DNA of 64,000 bases from Avena insularis (lineage: Eukaryota; Streptophyta; Magnoliopsida; Poales; Poaceae), in contig CM042697.1 in NCBI GenBank assembly GCA_023614405.1, forward strand, positions 466,594,744 through 466,658,743. Reading direction: 5' to 3'. A program made the translations under genes and the position numbers. This document shows, in pieces, positions 1-10,428 of the stretch; within the stretch, counting starts at the first letter, position 1, and every line of letters starts with the position of its first letter. A model generated the notes under the pieces. The model searched no databases. It was not told where the DNA came from and worked only from the letters and a program-made list of their open reading frames with translations.

Positions 1-850
1 TGATCCCGTCGTATCCATGGAGCATATCCATTCATTAACATGATGCTTGGGTCATCCTTCACCACGAAGGGCGGAATTTCATGAAACTTATCACAATCTT
101 CTGACATGTCTATCTTGTCCTCCACTCCCACGATGTTTCTTTTTCCTGAAAGAACTATGTGGCGCTTTGGCTCATCGTCTGATGTATTCTTTTTCTTATT
201 TTTTCTTTTTCTAGGTTTGGTAGACATGTCCTTCATATAGAAAACCTGAGCCACATCATTGGCTAGGACGAATGGTTCGTCTAAGTACCCAAGATTGTTG
301 AGATCCAACAATGTCATTCCGTATTTCTTGTGTACCTCAACCCCTCCTCCCGTCAGCTTAACCCATTTGCACCGAAACAAGGGGACCTTAAAAGTAGGTC
401 CATAGTAAAGTTCCCATATCTCCTCTATGTAACCATAATATGTGGTCTTTGACCCATTGTTGTCTGTTGCATCAAAGCGGACACCACTGTTTTGGTTGGT
501 GCTCTTTTTATCTTGGGCTATCGTGTAAAATGTATACCCATTTATCTCGTACCCTTGGAAAGTCGATATAGTCGAAGATGGTGACCTAGACAACAAGTAT
601 AGCTGATCTCCAAGAGTGTTGTTTTTGATGAGATGTTGCAACTAACCGCCAAAACTCTTCATGTGTTCATCTCTAACCCAAGAGTCATGCTTTCCAGGGT
701 TGTTGGAGCGTAAGATTTTCTTGTGTTCCTCGATATATGGGGCTGCCAAGATAGAATTCTGTAGAACGGTGTAATGTGCTTCGGTGTAAGAATGCCTGTC
801 CCTACATATTATTGATTTCCTTCCTAGAGTACCCTTTCCACTCAGTCTCC
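1..850 (-). pseudogene. CACTA transposase C-terminal part (DUF4216-like)
   Basis: Translating the minus strand gives recognisable stretches of the C-terminal domain of CACTA proteins. One reads LYYGPTFKVPLFRCKWV and is followed by a segment ending in LGYLDEPFVLANDVAQVFYV. This matches the DUF4216 family, whose function is unknown beyond its association with TNP2-type transposases. An in-frame stop lies near 643, where the codon after two glycines reads TAG. The domain runs off the left edge after a lysine- and arginine-rich segment around 190-230. It is the downstream end of the same decayed gene as the next three entries. Confidence 0.75.
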
Positions 851-863
851 CCTCATACCGCGA

Positions 864-1248
864 TTAAGGAAGACCAATGACCTCCTCTGTTCCATAGCCC
901 TTGGAGATGCTTCCTTCTGGCCTAGCACAGTTACAAACATATTTCTTTAAGATTCCCATGAACCTCTCAAAGGTAAACATATTGTGTAGAAATACAGGAC
1001 CGAGAATGGAAATCTCTTCGACTAGGTGAACCAGAAAAGGCCATAATATTGAAGAAGGATGGTGGGAACACCAACTCAAAGCTGACAAGACATTGGACCA
1101 CATCATTCTGTAACCGTGGTAGATCTTCAGGATTGATTATCTTCTGAGAGATTGCATTGAGAAATGCACATAGCTTCACAATGGGTACTCGAACATTATC
1201 TGGTAGAAGCCCCCTCAATGCAATCGGAAGCATTTGCGTCATAATCAC
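864..1248 (-). pseudogene. CACTA transposase, DUF4218-like segment
   Basis: The frame reads MIMTQMLPIALRGLLPDNVR, followed by a segment on calling the line of leaves and nodes typical of the family (KLCAFLNAISQKII, then LQNDVVQCLVSFELVFPPSFF). This is the DUF4218 region that follows the TNP2 core in plant CACTA proteins. A frame change near 1000-1060 moves the reading into a second short frame. It lies directly downstream of the TNP2 core in element order and is non-functional on its own. Confidence 0.75.
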
Positions 1249-1312
1249 GTGGCAGTCGTGAGACTTTAGGTTTTGGAACTTTTTTCTGCCATATTTATTA
1301 TTCCCTTTATAT

Positions 1313-2740
1313 TCATTTAGAAGCCGATGGGACCTTAATATCGCTTAGGCATTCAAAAATATTTCCTTCTCTTGTTTGGTAAGAGCATAGCTGGCATGAC
1401 CTTGAAACCATTCGGATGCAGCCATCCGGGTCTTTCATACGTTGATGGTCCTTTCGTGCTTCCGGTGTATCTTTTGTCTTTCCATACACGCCCAAGAAGC
1501 CTAGCAGGTTCACGCAAAGATTCTTCGTCACATGCATCACAACGATTGCAGAGCGGACCTCTAAGAATTTTCAATATGGTAGCTCCCAAAATATAGATTT
1601 CTTCTTCCACATGGGTGCGTGTCCTTCAGTCTTCGAACAGATTTTCCTCCGGACCCTTTCCAAAGGTTACCAGTTGATCCAAATCTTTGACCATATCAAA
1701 TATATCAGCACCAAGACGCTTCCTTAGGCTTCACGGTGACATGCCAGACCGTTGAAATGCTTGCCTTTCTTTCTTAAGGGATGCTTGGCCAAAAGAAATC
1801 GACGATACTCATTGTTTACATTCTTCTTACAATGTTCCAAATATATACTTTCAGTCTCATCTATACAAAGGTGTGCATGCATTGTATCCCTTGTTTGACT
1901 CTCCGAAAGGTTACTAAGAGCAGGCCAATAATTGATTGTTACGAAAAGCAATGCTCGGAGGTTAAATTCTTCCCGCTTGTGCTCATCCCACACGCCAGAT
2001 TCGGTTCGTGCCACAACCGTAAAAGTTCTTCCACTAATGGCCTTAGGTACACATCAATGTCGCTGCCGGGTTGTTTCGGACCTTGGATCAACACCGCATC
2101 ATAATGAACTTCCGCTTCATGCACAACCAAGGAGGAAGGTTATAGATGCATAGAGTCATGGGCCAGTCTGTGGATCGAGCTCGCTCCCCAAAGGGATTCA
2201 TGCCATCTCGTACTTAGACCAAACCTTAAAATCCTTGCGTCATCTGCAAAGTCCGGGTACTTTCTATCGATTTTTCTCCATTGCGACCCATCAGCGGGGT
2301 GTCTCAACATCCCGTCTGACTTACGTTCCTCTTTATGCCATCGCAACAACTTGGGTTGCTCCTTGTTTCTGAATAAGCGTTTCAACCGTGGTATTATAGG
2401 AGCATTCCACATCACCTTCGCAGGAACCCTCTTCCGGGGGGGCTCGCCCTCAACGTCACCAGGGTCATCTCGTCTAATCTTATACCGAAGTGAAGTGCAT
2501 ACCGGGCATGCATCCAAATTCTCATACTCCTCACCACGGTAGAGGATGCAGTCATTAGGGCATGCATGTATCTTCTGAACCTCTAAACCTAGAGGGCAAA
2601 CAACCTTTTTTGCTTCAGACGCATCAAGGGCAATACGTTATCTTTTGGAAGCATATTTTCAACATAATCAGAAAATTTTCAAATGAGGAGTCAGGTATAG
2701 CACACTCAGCCTTCCATCGCAGCAATTCCAGCAGTCGCCA
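1313..2740 (-). pseudogene. TNP2-type CACTA transposase core
   Basis: Several minus-strand frames together carry the TNP2 transposase domain (Pfam Transposase_21). Key stretches are a DACPVC motif followed by YKIRRDDPGD (about 2510-2440), WHKEERKSDGMLRHPADG (about 2340), RFGLSTRW (about 2220), GVWDEHKREEFNLRALLFVT (about 1990-1930), and DVMHVTKNLCVNLLGFLGVY (about 1560-1480). The frame changes at least three times, near 2130, 2010 and 1600, so this is a decayed copy. TNP2-type transposases bind the element ends and catalyse cut-and-paste movement. The N-terminal domain lies upstream at 2972-3205. Confidence 0.85.
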
Positions 2741-2971
2741 AACTTTTCGCACCATTTTCGCAATTTGGGTACAACAACTTTTGTGATCCTCTAACATGTG
2801 ATTGAACTTCTCCTATCCTTTTCAGTTTCACAATCTCTTCGCATCGGCAATGGTCCCACCAAGATCATCGCCGGTTCATCATGTGTCTCTTCTTCATCCT
2901 CCCTTCAAAGATCCCCCATGGAAGTATCTCCGCTGTGGAAACCATGATAGTTGTCATCCTCCTCCTCTTCT

Positions 2972-3205
2972 TCATTGTCTTCCATTATAACCCCTCTCTC
3001 TCCGCTTGGTCCAACAATTATAACTGGGCATGAAGCCGGACTTCAACAGGTGGTTGTGATGGGTTTTTGGGTCAGAGTAATCCTTCTGATTCCTACATCC
3101 ATTACATGGACAGAATACAAAACCATTGTGCTTGTTTGCATCAGCAACACGGATGAATTCACGCACGCCATTAATGAACTCGCCAGAAGGCGTCCAAGAC
3201 TGCAT
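2972..3205 (-). pseudogene. CACTA transposase-associated N-terminal domain
   Basis: A 77-residue minus-strand frame contains GVREFIRVADANKHNGFVFC and then PCNGCRNQKDYSDPKTHHNH, followed by LLKSGFMPSYNCW. This is the cysteine/histidine-bearing transposase-associated domain found at the start of plant CACTA TNP2 proteins. The conserved Cys-x-Cys-x2-Cys and the HxHLLxxGFMPxYxxW signature are visible. About 230 bp separate it from the TNP2 core, and that interval has stops in every useful frame. The first residues (MQSWTPSGEF) differ from the usual MDRSWM start, so the start is uncertain. Confidence 0.8.
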
Positions 3206-3249
3206 ACATCCATTCCCGGACCATCTACATTATAGTAAAAGTATATCAA

Positions 3250-3764
3250 AAACCATTACACAACATGATAAAATTATTACAAGTTATATTGAGAGCTTCT
3301 AGAGCATTAATTTTGAATTTTAAAAAATTTACATGCACCAATTTGTGAATTGGAGAAAACAATCAACATGATAAATGTGGAGTTTTTTATTATTGTTCTA
3401 TCAGTGAAAAACTCATTCCATTCTAAGCTCTGAAACTCTAAAATTACACATTTCAATTTTCGTCAACTATGTGCCTAATCAAAATTTGTTACACATATAT
3501 ATCAAAATCCTTCTAGCTACTTCTAGAGCATGCATGCATTTGATCCATATCTCTATACTTCTAGAGCATTATAGAGCTAAAGTAGCAATAAGAGATGAAA
3601 TAATGAAGTTCTAACCTTTTAAAGCTTTGGATTTAGGTGTTGCAAACTAAATCTCGACAAATCTTGAGAAAAAAATGGCATGAACTCTCTTGCTTCTTTG
3701 AGAAAAATGGCCACCATATGGTTTAGGGCAGGTGGACAGGAAGTTGTATATATACTGATGGACA
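3250..3764 (-). other. CACTA 5' noncoding region
   Basis: AT-rich sequence between the transposase start and the subterminal repeats. No ORF of note was seen. By position it should hold the element promoter and leader, but I could not pick out a specific promoter site. Confidence 0.5.
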
Positions 3765-3985
3765 AGTAGTCCCGGGCCGTGATATGACCCGGGACTAATA
3801 GTCACCGAAAAGAGCAGTTGGCCCGCTCCAGGTTATTAGTCACGGGCCGTATTACGGACCGGGACTAATGACCTGGTCTGGCCCGGGACTAGTCACTATG
3901 ACCGTTTCGAGCCGTTAGAGGCCTCACGGCCCGAGACTAGTGCTCCCACTAGTGGCGGACTATGACAGGCCGGGACTGCTGGGCT
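3765..3985. repeat. CACTA subterminal repeats
   Basis: The GC-rich block carries repeated copies, in both orientations, of a GGGACTA/TAGTCCC core, often extended to GGCCCGGGACTAG. Copies are visible around 3768, 3790, 3832, 3860, 3885, 3940 and 3972. In CACTA elements such subterminal arrays bind the accessory transposase protein and are needed for excision. The array stops about 20 bp before the terminal inverted repeat. Confidence 0.8.
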
Positions 3986-4006
3986 TGTTCTGATCGAACC
4001 GAAGAT

Positions 4007-4022
4007 GGTTTTTCCAGTAGTG
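4007..4022 (-). repeat. CACTA terminal inverted repeat (right end)
   Basis: On the minus strand this reads CACTACTGGAAAAACC, which is the hallmark terminus of grass Caspar-type CACTA elements. Bases 4023-4025 (act) would be one copy of the 3-bp target duplication. Confidence 0.9.
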
Positions 4023-4870
4023 ACTATATCATGGAAGTCTTCGAAATAAACTCTGGTTGCCACTTCTACCAATCATTCTGAAATAATTGCATTATACGAT
4101 GCATGACACGAATATGTGTGGATTCGTAGAATAATAAACCACATACAATAGTCATGTGGAATTGGTTCCATCGAACCACCTACCATTATCTATGAGGATA
4201 ATGCGGCTTGTGTTGCACAGATGCAAACATGATACATCAAAAGCAATATCACTAAGCATATTGCCTCTAATTTATTTTATTCTCATGAACTCCAGAATAG
4301 TGGGGAAATAAACATATTGCAAGTCAAATAATGTGATAATCTCGCTGTCTTATATACGAAGTCTTTGCCAACTCCAACATTCCATAAATATATTCCTGAA
4401 ATTGGTATGCGACATCTTTAAGATTTGCAAGAATCATGGGGAGTATCTTCCTAAAGTATTCATGTTCAAAGCATCGTATTACACTCTTTTCCCTTAAATG
4501 ATTTTAATTTACAATTCTCATTAAGGTTTTTAATGAGGTAATATCAACATAAGATTATATGGCATACTATCTGTTTTCTGCACCAGGGTTTTTAGGAAGG
4601 TATAAACGACATATTTATTGACCTCTATATTATATGAATTTATTTCTTATCGAGTTAACAGAGGCAATACTCATTATATGTTGCACCATTTTCTCCTTAT
4701 TTTTCCATTGGGTTTAAAGGAGTTTTAACAACATATCCTACCATACTCCTCACATTTTTCCCAAGGGGTTGTTGGAGGAGATTTAATTGATGAATACTTA
4801 TGCAGTCAAGCGGTGATTAGATCAATAAAGAATCCCTGATTCATTCTTCATTTTTTTCTCTCATCAATTT
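4023..4870 (+). mobile_element. Copia retrotransposon 3' remnant
   Basis: The sequence resumes directly after the CACTA terminus with the RNase H end of a Copia polyprotein. It then runs into AT-rich DNA with repeated GGGTTT-AAGGAG-TTTTAACAACATAT-like units near 4530-4780, as found between the pol end and 3' LTR of some grass Copia elements. No LTR boundary could be fixed. The rest of this element lies left of the CACTA insertion, off-window. Confidence 0.65.
4026..4470 (+). pseudogene. Copia RNase H C-terminal fragment
   Basis: Reading with frame corrections gives LVATSTNHSEIIALY, then IIYEDNAACVAQMQ, then SNITKHIA and, further on, LADLFTKSLPTSTF followed by IGMRHL. These are conserved RNase H and post-RNase H motifs of Ty1/Copia polyproteins. 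The catalytic-region EDN is present. Stops occur, for example TGA after DAS and after QMQT, so it is non-functional. Confidence 0.75.
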
Positions 4871-5383
4871 CTACTTTTTGTATTAGTTTTTCAACTGTTG
4901 CACCAACCAACTTGAATCACATTCTGTCTAGAAAAAAGATGCGGAGTTGATAGATTTTCTGGAGTAAGTAAAGGTGCAAGCCAAATAATGTAAGTTATTT
5001 ACCGTCGAAGGTGATGCATGGGACAAAAGGTCATGGCCAGGTGGGCCCCATGGCGGTCCTCATGCAACCTAGGCATCATAAAGGCTAGGTGGATCTTGTC
5101 CCTAGCATGTGGGCCCTACCTCGAGTTCCCGGCCGTGCACTTTTACGTCAAAATTGTCTTCTTCATCCTCGAGGAGGGTGCCCTCATTTTCTTTGTTAAG
5201 CGGAAATTACATCAGATCCAAAAGTATTCACCAGCTCCTAGAAAGGAAGATTGTGCCATTTTGCTACCTCTAAGAGCAGGAAATCATTGCCATCGTCAAT
5301 GTTAGTGCCTTCTCGACGTGGGGAGCACTATCTCCATCACCATCTCCACCAACATCATCCATGAATCATCTCCCCCCCGCCTC
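4871..5383 (+). other. Probable left half of an old Gypsy LTR
   Basis: No coding region is supported. The end of this interval, near 5325-5380, is rich in CATCTCCACCAACATCATCC-like sequence that resembles the CAT-rich part of the G1 LTR. The sequence continues across the solo Copia LTR at 36400 with text that again resembles a Gypsy LTR. I infer an older, degraded LTR interrupted by the solo LTR. Neither outer boundary is defined. Confidence 0.4.
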
Positions 5384-5388
5384 ACAAT
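5384..5388. repeat. TSD (acaat) of the solo Copia LTR, left copy
   Basis: The bases acaat directly precede TGTTGGG at 5389, and acaat recurs at 36395-36399 directly after CCCAACA. The pair marks one insertion event now separated by about 31 kb of nested elements. Confidence 0.9.
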
Positions 5389-6410
5389 TGTTGGGAATAT
5401 GCCCTAGAGGCAATCATGTATGATAATATTTCTCATTGTATTCATAAGGATATTAAGTTGTCCTTGTATAAACAACTGATGGGTATCATTGAATATGTGA
5501 TTTGATTGTGGAACTATATATTCATGTTGTTTGTAATAAATATCCTTGGTCATCGAGGTTGTGCTGGACACACAACTTAGATCAATGTGAAAGTCGGCTG
5601 ATGACTCGGTTCCACTTGTCATGGGCATGGAGATGCTATTCCGACTTACACAGATTCGGCTAAATGTTTTAGCGAGTTGGATTGACCCATATTGAGATAC
5701 AACGAACAAGTTGTCATTTGTATATCTCAATCAATGTAATCCTTAGACCTGATGTTGTTGCACAATTCGAGTTGAGGATCACCTTAGGTTCCGTCAAACA
5801 CTGATCCGTAACTAGGCAATTATAAAGGCATAATTCGGATCGACTGAGAATCAAGTTGCGTGATGTGAATAACCAAGATGAGATTTTGCCCCTCCACTTG
5901 GAGAGATATTCTCTGGGCCCTCTCGGATGATATGATTCGGAAAGCATGGCCATGCACGACTCGGTTAAGTGTTAACCGAGGCGATCGACTAAGAGTTAGT
6001 CGGATGAATAAATTATCTCGGATCGAGAAGAGAGTCGGACTATTTAAGGGATGACAAATATTCGCCTATAGTCTGACAAGGTATATCGTGAGGCAAAAGG
6101 GACTCAGACGTAAGTCGTATTGAAAAGGCATGTCGTCATGACTCTTTGGTACTTGGAAGTCGGAATGTTCTTCTAGTAGCCGCTACCGACTGATCGATTA
6201 AGAGTCAGATTCCAATCATGTTCAAGTTGCCATGAGCCTACAGGATCACAGACTTAAGAGCGGGAGCAAGTTCGGATTGGATCCGAACCAGAATCTGGTT
6301 GGGTTGGACCTGGTCGGATTTGTACTAAGTCAGTGAGTCGGACTCACGGTGACTAATATTATATGGGCTTTAGTGAATGGGCCACAATACTGGAGCCCAT
6401 GTTCACTCCC

Positions 6411-6419
6411 TATATATAG
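6411..6419 (+). promoter_or_regulatory. TATA box of the solo LTR
   Basis: TATATATAG follows ACTCCC, about 1 kb into the LTR and ahead of the usual R-region context. It is a plausible LTR promoter core, now cut off from its LTR end by G1. Confidence 0.6.
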
Positions 6420-6619
6420 TGGGGCGCAAGAACCCAGGAGGGTTAACGGTTAGGTCATTCCATGCGTTGGAAACCCTAGCTCCACAGCAGTCCAGCCGTC
6501 GTATCGAAACTAGCAGTTTGTTGTTGGTGCTCCTCCACGTACGTGTGGATACCAGCAGAGGTGTTGTACAATCAGTACCAGGACGATCGTGATCATATCG
6601 GATCTTGAGGACTGCATTT

Positions 6620-6624
6620 CATTC
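6620..6624. repeat. TSD (cattc) of G1, left copy
   Basis: The bases cattc precede TGATACGCCC at 6625 and recur at 36260-36264 after the 3' LTR end. Beyond them the interrupted solo LTR resumes. Confidence 0.92.
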
Positions 6625-8114
6625 TGATACGCCCAATTTGCATCACCATTCTATATCATAATTTACCTCTATTCATTGATATTTGTCTTATTATGAGGTA
6701 TTACTTGTGGCTTTGCATCTGTTTATGCATGTTGGATGATTCCTGGATGATGGACTACCGGAGTATGGATTCTGATGGAAAATAAGGCGTTTTAGTGCAA
6801 TTTCGCGAAGATCAGAAAAATATCAGAAAAATATGGAAACATATTATTTTACCAGAAGACGAAGGAAGCCAGAAGGAGGGACGGAGTTGGGCCTCAGGGG
6901 GCCCACACCCCCTAGGCGCGGGCCCACCTGACCCCGCTCCTAGGGCAGGTGTGGCCCACCTGCCTGGCCTCCGACTCTGCCCCTTAGCATATATCTTCCC
7001 TACGGAACCCTAATACTAGGGAAGCGACCACAGATAGATTTCTGTCGCCTCTAGGGGCGGAAAACACTGAGAGAGAAATATCTCTCTGGCAGACGGATTT
7101 TTGCCGGGGGGATTCCTTCCCGGAGAGGGGAGACCGTCGCCATCAACACCGTCATCAAGCTAGGCTTCATCGGGATCATCATCATCACCATCATCTACAC
7201 CATCATCTCCACCAGCACCATCATCACCACTCCGTCCCGCTGTAACAATTGTGTTGGATATTGCTTTAGTTCTTAGGGGGAACTTTCCCGGTGTTGATTA
7301 CTATTGTAGTTGATTCTTGGGAGTGGAACCATTGGATTAATGTTTATGTTCAGATTGTTATCCATTATCATATCATCTTTGATCTTGATCCACATGATGT
7401 CTTGTGAGTAGTTCGTCTAGTTCTTGAAGACATGGGAGAAGTCATGTTGTTATTATTGGATCTATGACGAGTAATTATTCAACGGTTTAGTATTTAAGTT
7501 GTGGTCCTATTCTTCTAGTGGTGTCATCTGAACACGACTACATGATACTTCACCATTTATGGGCCTAGGGGAATGCATTGTGTATTTGGCGACAAAAACC
7601 TGAACCCCCATTAGGACACCTTTGCACAAGGGAGCGTAGGATCTCAGAGTTTAAGGCTTTGGTTAGATTTATATCTTAATTACTTTCCTGTAGTTACGGA
7701 TGTTTGCAGGGGGTTTAATCACAAGTATGTATTAGTCCTAGGAAGGGAAGTATGTTAGCACAGGTTCACCCACACAACACTTACAAATACGAGAGAAGAG
7801 TACTCAGCTATTTGAAGCGAAAGCACTTGACATAATTCCCATGTGTCCTCGAGAACGTTTGGTCCTAATAAGTATTTCCACTGGCTTGTCCTTTGCTAAG
7901 AAAGGATTGGGCCACTTGCTCCGTTTGTTCGTTACTTCTGTTGCTTGCTCTTTGTTTTGTTGTCTTGTCAAAAAACCACTAAAATCCGTTTGCTAAGTAT
8001 TCACAGGGATTTCCTGCTCCATACCACTGTTCAGCACCTTCTGCTCCTCGTTGGGATCGACACTCCTATTTATCGAAAGTACTACGATACACCCCCTATA
8101 CTTGTGGGTCATCA
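6625..8114 (+). repeat. G1 5' LTR
   Basis: The 1490-bp LTR begins TGATACGCCC and ends GGGTCATCA. It matches 34748-36259 along its length. A small deletion near 7590 relative to the 3' copy explains most of the length difference. It contains a run of CAT-rich trinucleotide sequence at about 7150-7235. A weak TATA-like site (CATATATC) lies near 6988. Confidence 0.9.
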
Positions 8115-8125
8115 AGACTATATAA

Positions 8126-8143
8126 TGGCGCCGTTGCCAGGGA
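8126..8143 (+). other. G1 primer-binding site (tRNA-Asp type)
   Basis: TGGCGCCGTTGCCAGGGA lies 11 bp after the 5' LTR. It is complementary, with one mismatch, to the 3' end of plant tRNA-Asp (CCGGCAACGGCGCCA), the usual primer of Athila-like elements. Confidence 0.85.
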
Positions 8144-8230
8144 GTGAAGCGCTATTGAAGAGTGGAACTGGTAAAGGAAACTTTTACTGTGAGTATTGCT
8201 TTTGTTACTGCTTGTTACTTTGTTTCCAAT

Positions 8231-8690
8231 ATGGATAACCCACTTGGTTTTCTGTTTGGGAAAACTACTACCGCTGGTAGGGTAGTGGATGAACCACCTC
8301 CTGTTGAGATCGATCCTTTTAAGATACCTACAAGTATTGTTAATCGTGTTATGGATAATTATTATTTTGGGAATGGAACTGTCCATCCTGGTGATCACTT
8401 GTTTTTTATCCATGAATTATGCAGGTTGTTTAAGTGTGCAGGTATCACAACTAAACAGGTGAAGAGTAAGTTACTCTCCATATCCTTGAAATGGAGAGCT
8501 GAGGCATGGTATAAGCTGCTGAAGAATGGACAATCCATGCAATGGGAGGAGATGACATCTCTCTTTTACTCTAAATTTTATCCTCCCAGTGAAATCCATA
8601 AGGATAGAAGTCTTATATATAACTTTTCACCTCTTTATGGAGAGAGTACAGCCCAAGGTTGGGGGAGATTGAAGCTACTAATGCTTAAAT
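8231..8690 (+). pseudogene. G1 gag, N-terminal half
   Basis: The ATG at 8231 follows the primer site by about 90 bp and opens a frame starting MDNPLGFLFG. The frame contains the Gypsy gag-like stretch LLSISLKWRAEAWYKLL followed by SMQWEEMTSLFYSKFYPP (about 8470-8590), matching the Retrotrans_gag fold. Gag would form the virus-like particle. The frame is cut at 8690 by C1 and resumes in frame at 29918 once one copy of the 5-bp target duplication is discounted. Confidence 0.82.
8686..8690. repeat. TSD (taaat) of C1, left copy
   Basis: The bases taaat precede TGTTGGAATT at 8691 and recur at 29913-29917 after the 3' LTR end CCTTCA. G1 gag coding continues on both sides. Confidence 0.93.
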
Positions 8691-10415
8691 TGTTGGAATT
8701 ATGCCCTAGAGTCAATAATAAAGATGTTATTATTATAATTCTTGTTCATGATAAAGTTTATATTCCATGCTAGAATTGTATTAAGCGGAAACTTTGATAC
8801 TTGTGTGGTTTATGAACAACACCGTGTCCCTAGTACGCCTCTATGGACTAGCTCATTGATTAATGATGGTTAAGGTTTCCTAACCATAGACATGAGTTGT
8901 CGATTAATAATGAGATCATATCATTGGGAGAATGATATGATGGAAAAACCCAAATTAAGCAGAGCAATTAGATCGTGTCATCGTGTTCATCTTTGCGAAG
9001 CTTTTCCTATGTCAAGTATTGTACTCCTTAGACCATGAGATAATACAACTCCCTGGTATCAGAAGAAAGCTTTGAGGCCATCAAACATCATCCTATGTGA
9101 GGGTGATCATAAAGGTGTCTCTCAAGTAATCGGTAAGTACTTGTTGGGTTGTATGTGTCGAGATGGAATTTGTCCCTCCCGAGTCGGAGAGATATACTTC
9201 GGGCCCACTCGGTAATCGATATCAACACCGCTTGCAAGCACGTGGTTAAGGAGTTAATCACAAAGTGATATCGGATTACGGAACGAGTAAAGTACTTGTT
9301 GTGAACGAGATTGAACTAGGTATGCCGATACTAACGATCGAATCTCGGGCAAGTAAAATATCGCGTGACAAAGGGAATACATATATGGGATTAATTGAAT
9401 CCTGGCATCGTGGTTCATCCGATATGATCATCGATGAATATGTGGGAGTCAATATGGGTTTCCAGACCCCGCTATTGATTATTGATAGAAGATCATGTCT
9501 GCATATTCTCGAACCTGTAGGGTCACACACTTAACGTGCTTCGATGCTAGGATAGAATGGATAATTGGTTAATGAGTTTTTGTTCGGAGTCTCGGATGAG
9601 ATCCAGAACATCACGAGAGGTTCCGGAATGGTCTGGAAAATAAGATTCATATAAGGGAAAGCAGTTTTTGGATTTCAGAATCGTTTCGGAGTTTATTGGT
9701 ATTGTACCGGAAGGTTCTAGAAGCCTCTAGAGTGGGACCAACGTGAGCCCACTTGTCGGAGGCCTACGTGGGCCTAAGGGGGAGTGCCCTGGCCGCTTTG
9801 GGCCAGGGGCACAAGGCCCCAAAGGCCCAGCCGGCCAACCTAGGGGAAACCCTAGGGGAACCCTTCTAGAAGGAGGGGGGAAACTTGCCCCCCACTCCAA
9901 CCCTTGGGGCCGCCGCCCTAGGGCTTGGAGGAGGGGCCAAGGGGGCTGGCCAGACCCCTATATAAAGAGGGCAGGGGCGCAGCCGTCCCCCCACTCCTCC
10001 AACCCTAGCCACCGTCCTGCTGCCCCTCCACCTCTCTCTCTCTCCCGACTGCGTGTAGGCGAAGCCCTGCTGCAGAAACTCTCCACCATAGCACCACGCC
10101 GTCGTGTTGTACATCCAATCTATCTCTCCACCCCACTTGCTGGACCAAGGAATGAGGAGACGTCGCGGCACCGTACGTGTGCATCTCTCGGAGGCGCCGC
10201 CACTTGCGGCGTTGGATCGGATCGAATCACGAGGAGGAGAAGGCTAGTTCGACTACATCACCCACGTTTTGTTGAACGTTTCTGTTGTGCGATTTCTTCA
10301 AGGGTATGAAGATATCATCCATCTTTCTTCTTGATTGCATCTCCTAGATTATATCTTGGCTTTCTTGTTCATATCCATAGAATTTTTTTGATTTACTATG
10401 CTGCGAAACCCTTCA
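8691..10415 (+). repeat. C1 5' LTR
   Basis: Starts TGTTGGAATTATGCCC and ends ACCCTTCA. The LTRs at 28188-29912 and 58997-60724 are homologous over their length. Confidence 0.95.
9959..9967 (+). promoter_or_regulatory. TATA box of C1 5' LTR
   Basis: TATATAAAG in a GC-rich setting, about 450 bp before the LTR end. The same site is present at 29456-29464 in the 3' LTR, and a TATATATAG variant is at 60275-60283 in C4. Confidence 0.8.
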
Positions 10416-10416
10416 G

Positions 10417-10428
10417 TGGTATCGGAGC
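10417..10428 (+). other. C1 primer-binding site (initiator tRNA-Met)
   Basis: TGGTATCGGAGC starts two bases after the LTR. It matches the usual TGGTATCAGAGC complement of tRNA-iMet with one change. C4 carries the unchanged form. Confidence 0.88.

Larger units (their letters stand above)
1..4022 (-). mobile_element. CACTA (En/Spm, Caspar-like) DNA transposon, partial
   Basis: A class II element read on the minus strand. Its 5' terminus is at 4022 and the other end lies left of the window. In minus-strand order it shows a terminal inverted repeat beginning CACTACTGGAAAAACC, subterminal repeats built on GGGACTA, a transposase-associated domain, a TNP2 transposase core, a DUF4218 region and a DUF4216 region. 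That is the usual order for plant CACTA transposases. Stops and frame changes throughout mean no active transposase can be made from this copy. Bases 4023-4025 (act) are the expected 3-bp target duplication on this side, but the partner is off-window. The element sits inside a Copia RNase H coding region. Confidence 0.9.
5389..6624 (+). mobile_element. Solo Copia LTR, left part
   Basis: It starts TGTTGGGAATATGCCCTAGA and continues at 36265-36394, ending CCCAACA, which gives an LTR of about 1366 bp with TGTTGGG/CCCAACA ends. Matching 5-bp target duplications flank the outer ends. There is no internal region, primer site or second LTR, so this is a solo LTR left by unequal recombination. The G1 Gypsy element is inserted at 6624/6625. 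The start resembles the BARE/Angela group, but the later sequence differs from C1, so it is a distinct family. Confidence 0.88.

Noticed and set aside
7140..7240. CAT/ATC repeats as a CRISPR-like or satellite array
   Set aside because: It is an imperfect trinucleotide-rich tract found in both G1 LTRs, with no spacer structure.
8126..8143. tRNA genes at the primer-binding sites (8126, 10417, 15671, 46852, 60726)
   Set aside because: Only 12-18 bases complementary to tRNA 3' ends are present. There is no cloverleaf.
9265..9534. An ~89-codon ORF present at the same place in three LTRs (9265, 28762, 59571), looking like a conserved LTR protein
   Set aside because: The three LTRs are homologous, so the ORF is shared by descent. 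The 59571 copy changes frame for ~20 codons and returns, which argues against selection on the protein.
9743..10309. A 188-codon Gly/Pro/Arg-rich ORF in the C1 LTR
   Set aside because: It spans the TATA box and transcription-start region of the LTR and is GC-rich noncoding sequence. The 3' LTR copy is truncated to 126 codons.
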